Shown here piece by piece: positions 62,590-64,000 of a stretch of DNA of 64,000 bases. The notes under the pieces were generated by a model. The model saw nothing but the letters and a program-made list of their open reading frames with translations, did no database searches and was not told the origin of the DNA. A program made the position numbers and the translations under genes. Source of the stretch: Streptomyces ruber (lineage in GTDB: Bacteria > Actinomycetota > Actinomycetes > Streptomycetales > Streptomycetaceae); the NCBI RefSeq assembly GCF_014648075.1, contig NZ_BMQK01000010.1:210186-274185 (forward strand). Reading direction: 5' to 3'. The number at the start of each line of letters is the position of its first letter. Within the stretch, counting starts at the first letter, position 1.

Positions 62590-64000
62590 ATGGACGATCA
62601 CTTGGCGTCCCGGACCCTGCGCTTCGAGGTGCTCGGCCCGCTGCGGGTGTGGCGGAACGGGACGCAGCTGGACATCGGACCGGTGCAGCGGCAGGTGCTG
62701 CTGGCGACGCTGCTGCTGCACGCGGACCGGCCTGTGCCGCAGGAGGAGCTCGTCGACGTGCTGTGGGGGTCGGTGGCTCCGGAACACGCGGTGGACCTGG
62801 TGCGGCGGCATGTCCTCGGACTGCTCCGGGCACTGGAGCCCGGCCGGCCGGCCGACGCCCCGTCCCGCCTGCTGAGCCGGACCGGGACCGCGTACACGCT
62901 GACGGTTCCGCCCGGCCGGCTGGACGTGACCAGGTACGCCGAGCGGGTCGAGCGGGGGCGGGCGGCCCGGGCCGCCGGCGATCTGCCCACGGCGGCCGGG
63001 GCACTGCACGGGGCGCTCGGGCTGTGGCGGGGCCCGTTCTGCGAGGGGCTCTCCGGTCCGCTGCTGGACCGCGAGCGGGAACGGTTGACGGAGCACCGGC
63101 TGGACGTGCTGGAGGAGCGCGTCGCAGTCGATCTGGCACTGGGCCGGCACGCGGACGTGGTGGCCGAGCTGGCCGGCCTGGTGCGCGAACACCCCTCGCG
63201 GAAGAGGCTGCGCGCCCAGTGGACGCTGGCCCTCCGGCGGTCGGGACGGCGGGCCGGGACGCCGGCCACGTACGAGGGGGTCGGGAGGCCGCCGTACGAG
63301 GAGCCGGGCGGCGCGCCCGGCCCCGCGCCCCGGCGCCCGGAACGAGCCGTACCCACCGACGGCCCCGCCCCCGCGGCGGACACCGGTCCGGCGCCCCCGC
63401 CCGTGCCGTTCCTGCTGCCCGGTGACGTGGCCGCATTCACGGGCCGCGAACGGCAGTTGGCATGGCTGGACCGGCTGACGGCCGCGGACACGGCGTCCAC
63501 GGCGGCGCCGATCTGCCTGATCTCCGGTGCCCCGGGGGTGGGCAAGACCGCGCTGGCCGTGCACTGGGCCCACCGGGCCCGCCCGGCCTTCCCCGACGGG
63601 CAGCTGTACCTGAACCTGCGCGGCTACGACCCCGAGCAGCCGATGCCCGCGGGGGACGCGCTGGCCCGCCTGCTGACCGCGCTCGGCCTGCCCGGGAAGG
63701 ACATCCCCCTGAAGGAGGCGGACCGGGCGGCCCGGTACCGCAGTGAACTGGCCGGCCGGCATGTGCTGGTCGTCCTGGACAACGCGGCCACCGCGGAACA
63801 GGTCCGGCCGCTGCTGCCCGGCACCCCCACCTGCCTGACCGTGGTCACCAGCCGCGACGCCCTGCCCGGCCTGGTCGCCCTGGACGGCGCCCACCGCCTC
63901 GTCCTCGGCCTGCTGCCCACCGGGGACACGCACGCCCTGCTGCGCCGGCTGATCGGCCCCCGGGTACGGGCCGAACCGCAGGCCGCCGCCACCCTGGCCA
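62590..64000 (+). CDS. AfsR/SARP-type transcriptional regulator, 5' part
   Basis: Runs off the window after 470 residues with no stop. Residues about 10-100 are an OmpR-type winged helix (FEVLGPLRVWRNG, VLLATLLLHADRPV). About 100-225 is a bacterial transcriptional activation domain. After a Pro-rich linker comes an NB-ARC ATPase, with the P-loop GAPGVGKTA near residue 315 and a Walker B-like VLVVLDNAA. SARPs bind heptamer repeats near promoters and activate antibiotic genes. ATG 62590 has GGGGAGG 5 nt upstream; the in-frame GTG at 62587 is closer to that site. It lies about 13 kb from the polyketide operon, so a link to it is uncertain. Confidence 0.88.
   Translation, partial: MDDHLASRTLRFEVLGPLRVWRNGTQLDIGPVQRQVLLATLLLHADRPVPQEELVDVLWGSVAPEHAVDLVRRHVLGLLRALEPGRPADAPSRLLSRTGTAYTLTVPPGRLDVTRYAERVERGRAARAAGDLPTAAGALHGALGLWRGPFCEGLSGPLLDRERERLTEHRLDVLEERVAVDLALGRHADVVAELAGLVREHPSRKRLRAQWTLALRRSGRRAGTPATYEGVGRPPYEEPGGAPGPAPRRPERAVPTDGPAPAADTGPAPPPVPFLLPGDVAAFTGRERQLAWLDRLTAADTASTAAPICLISGAPGVGKTALAVHWAHRARPAFPDGQLYLNLRGYDPEQPMPAGDALARLLTALGLPGKDIPLKEADRAARYRSELAGRHVLVVLDNAATAEQVRPLLPGTPTCLTVVTSRDALPGLVALDGAHRLVLGLLPTGDTHALLRRLIGPRVRAEPQAAATLA

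Noticed and set aside
62346..63425. Plus-strand open frame over the SARP region
   Set aside because: It is in another frame from the winged-helix, BTAD and NB-ARC coding sequence and is Arg/Gly/Ala-rich.

Overview
The window is high-GC actinomycete DNA, almost certainly from a Streptomyces. Third codon positions are nearly all G or C, Shine-Dalgarno sites are GGAGG-like, GTG starts are common, and secreted proteins carry Tat signals and lipoboxes. About three quarters of it is one minus-strand trans-acyltransferase (AT-less) type I polyketide synthase locus of the glutarimide family (iso-migrastatin, lactimidomycin and streptimidone relatives).

Region 1 (1-1500) holds a plus-strand XRE/TPR regulator that ends in a perfect 22-bp hairpin shared with the convergent biosynthetic operon. 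Region 2 (1512-49460, minus strand) is one long operon, in transcription order: an AT-thioesterase II fusion, a free ACP, an AsnB-like amidotransferase, three giant PKSs of 3337, 8503 and 1964 residues, and a trans AT-enoylreductase. The PKSs carry ten KS domains. Module 1 is KS-DH-KR-ACP and module 2 is the glutarimide-forming KS-B-ACP. Modules 3 to 10 are KS|KR-ACP, KS-ACP, KS-DH-KR-MT-ACP, KS-KR-MT-ACP, KS-MT-ACP, KS-DH-KR-ACP, KS-DH|ACP and KS-DH-KR-ACP-TE, where '|' marks a protein boundary. The proposed path is: malonyl on the free ACP is amidated to malonamyl; modules 1-2 build the glutarimide; modules 3-10 build a chain with a beta-hydroxyl, a ketone and three C-methylation opportunities; the TE releases it, probably as a macrolactone. 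No cis AT is present. The two discrete ATs load every ACP, and the only ER acts in trans.

Region 3 (49461-50715) is a divergent control region with a 15-bp tandem repeat array and a pair of GGGAATTCCC palindromes. Beyond it lies the plus-strand phosphopantetheinyl transferase that activates the carrier proteins. Region 4 (50912-53540) has a SAM synthetase, plausibly feeding the three methyltransferase domains, and a glycine-amidinotransferase-family enzyme of unclear role. Region 5 (53957-58749) is a complete urea-type ABC importer operon, urtABCDE. Region 6 (58963-64000) holds a small membrane protein gene, a Tat-exported phosphoesterase, a GH114-like lipoprotein, a possible gene remnant, and the 5' part of an AfsR/SARP-type regulator that runs off the window.

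The cluster lacks the P450 and O-methyltransferase tailoring genes known from mgs and ltm, and several modules are not collinear with a finished product. It is therefore either a variant pathway or one whose tailoring genes lie elsewhere.
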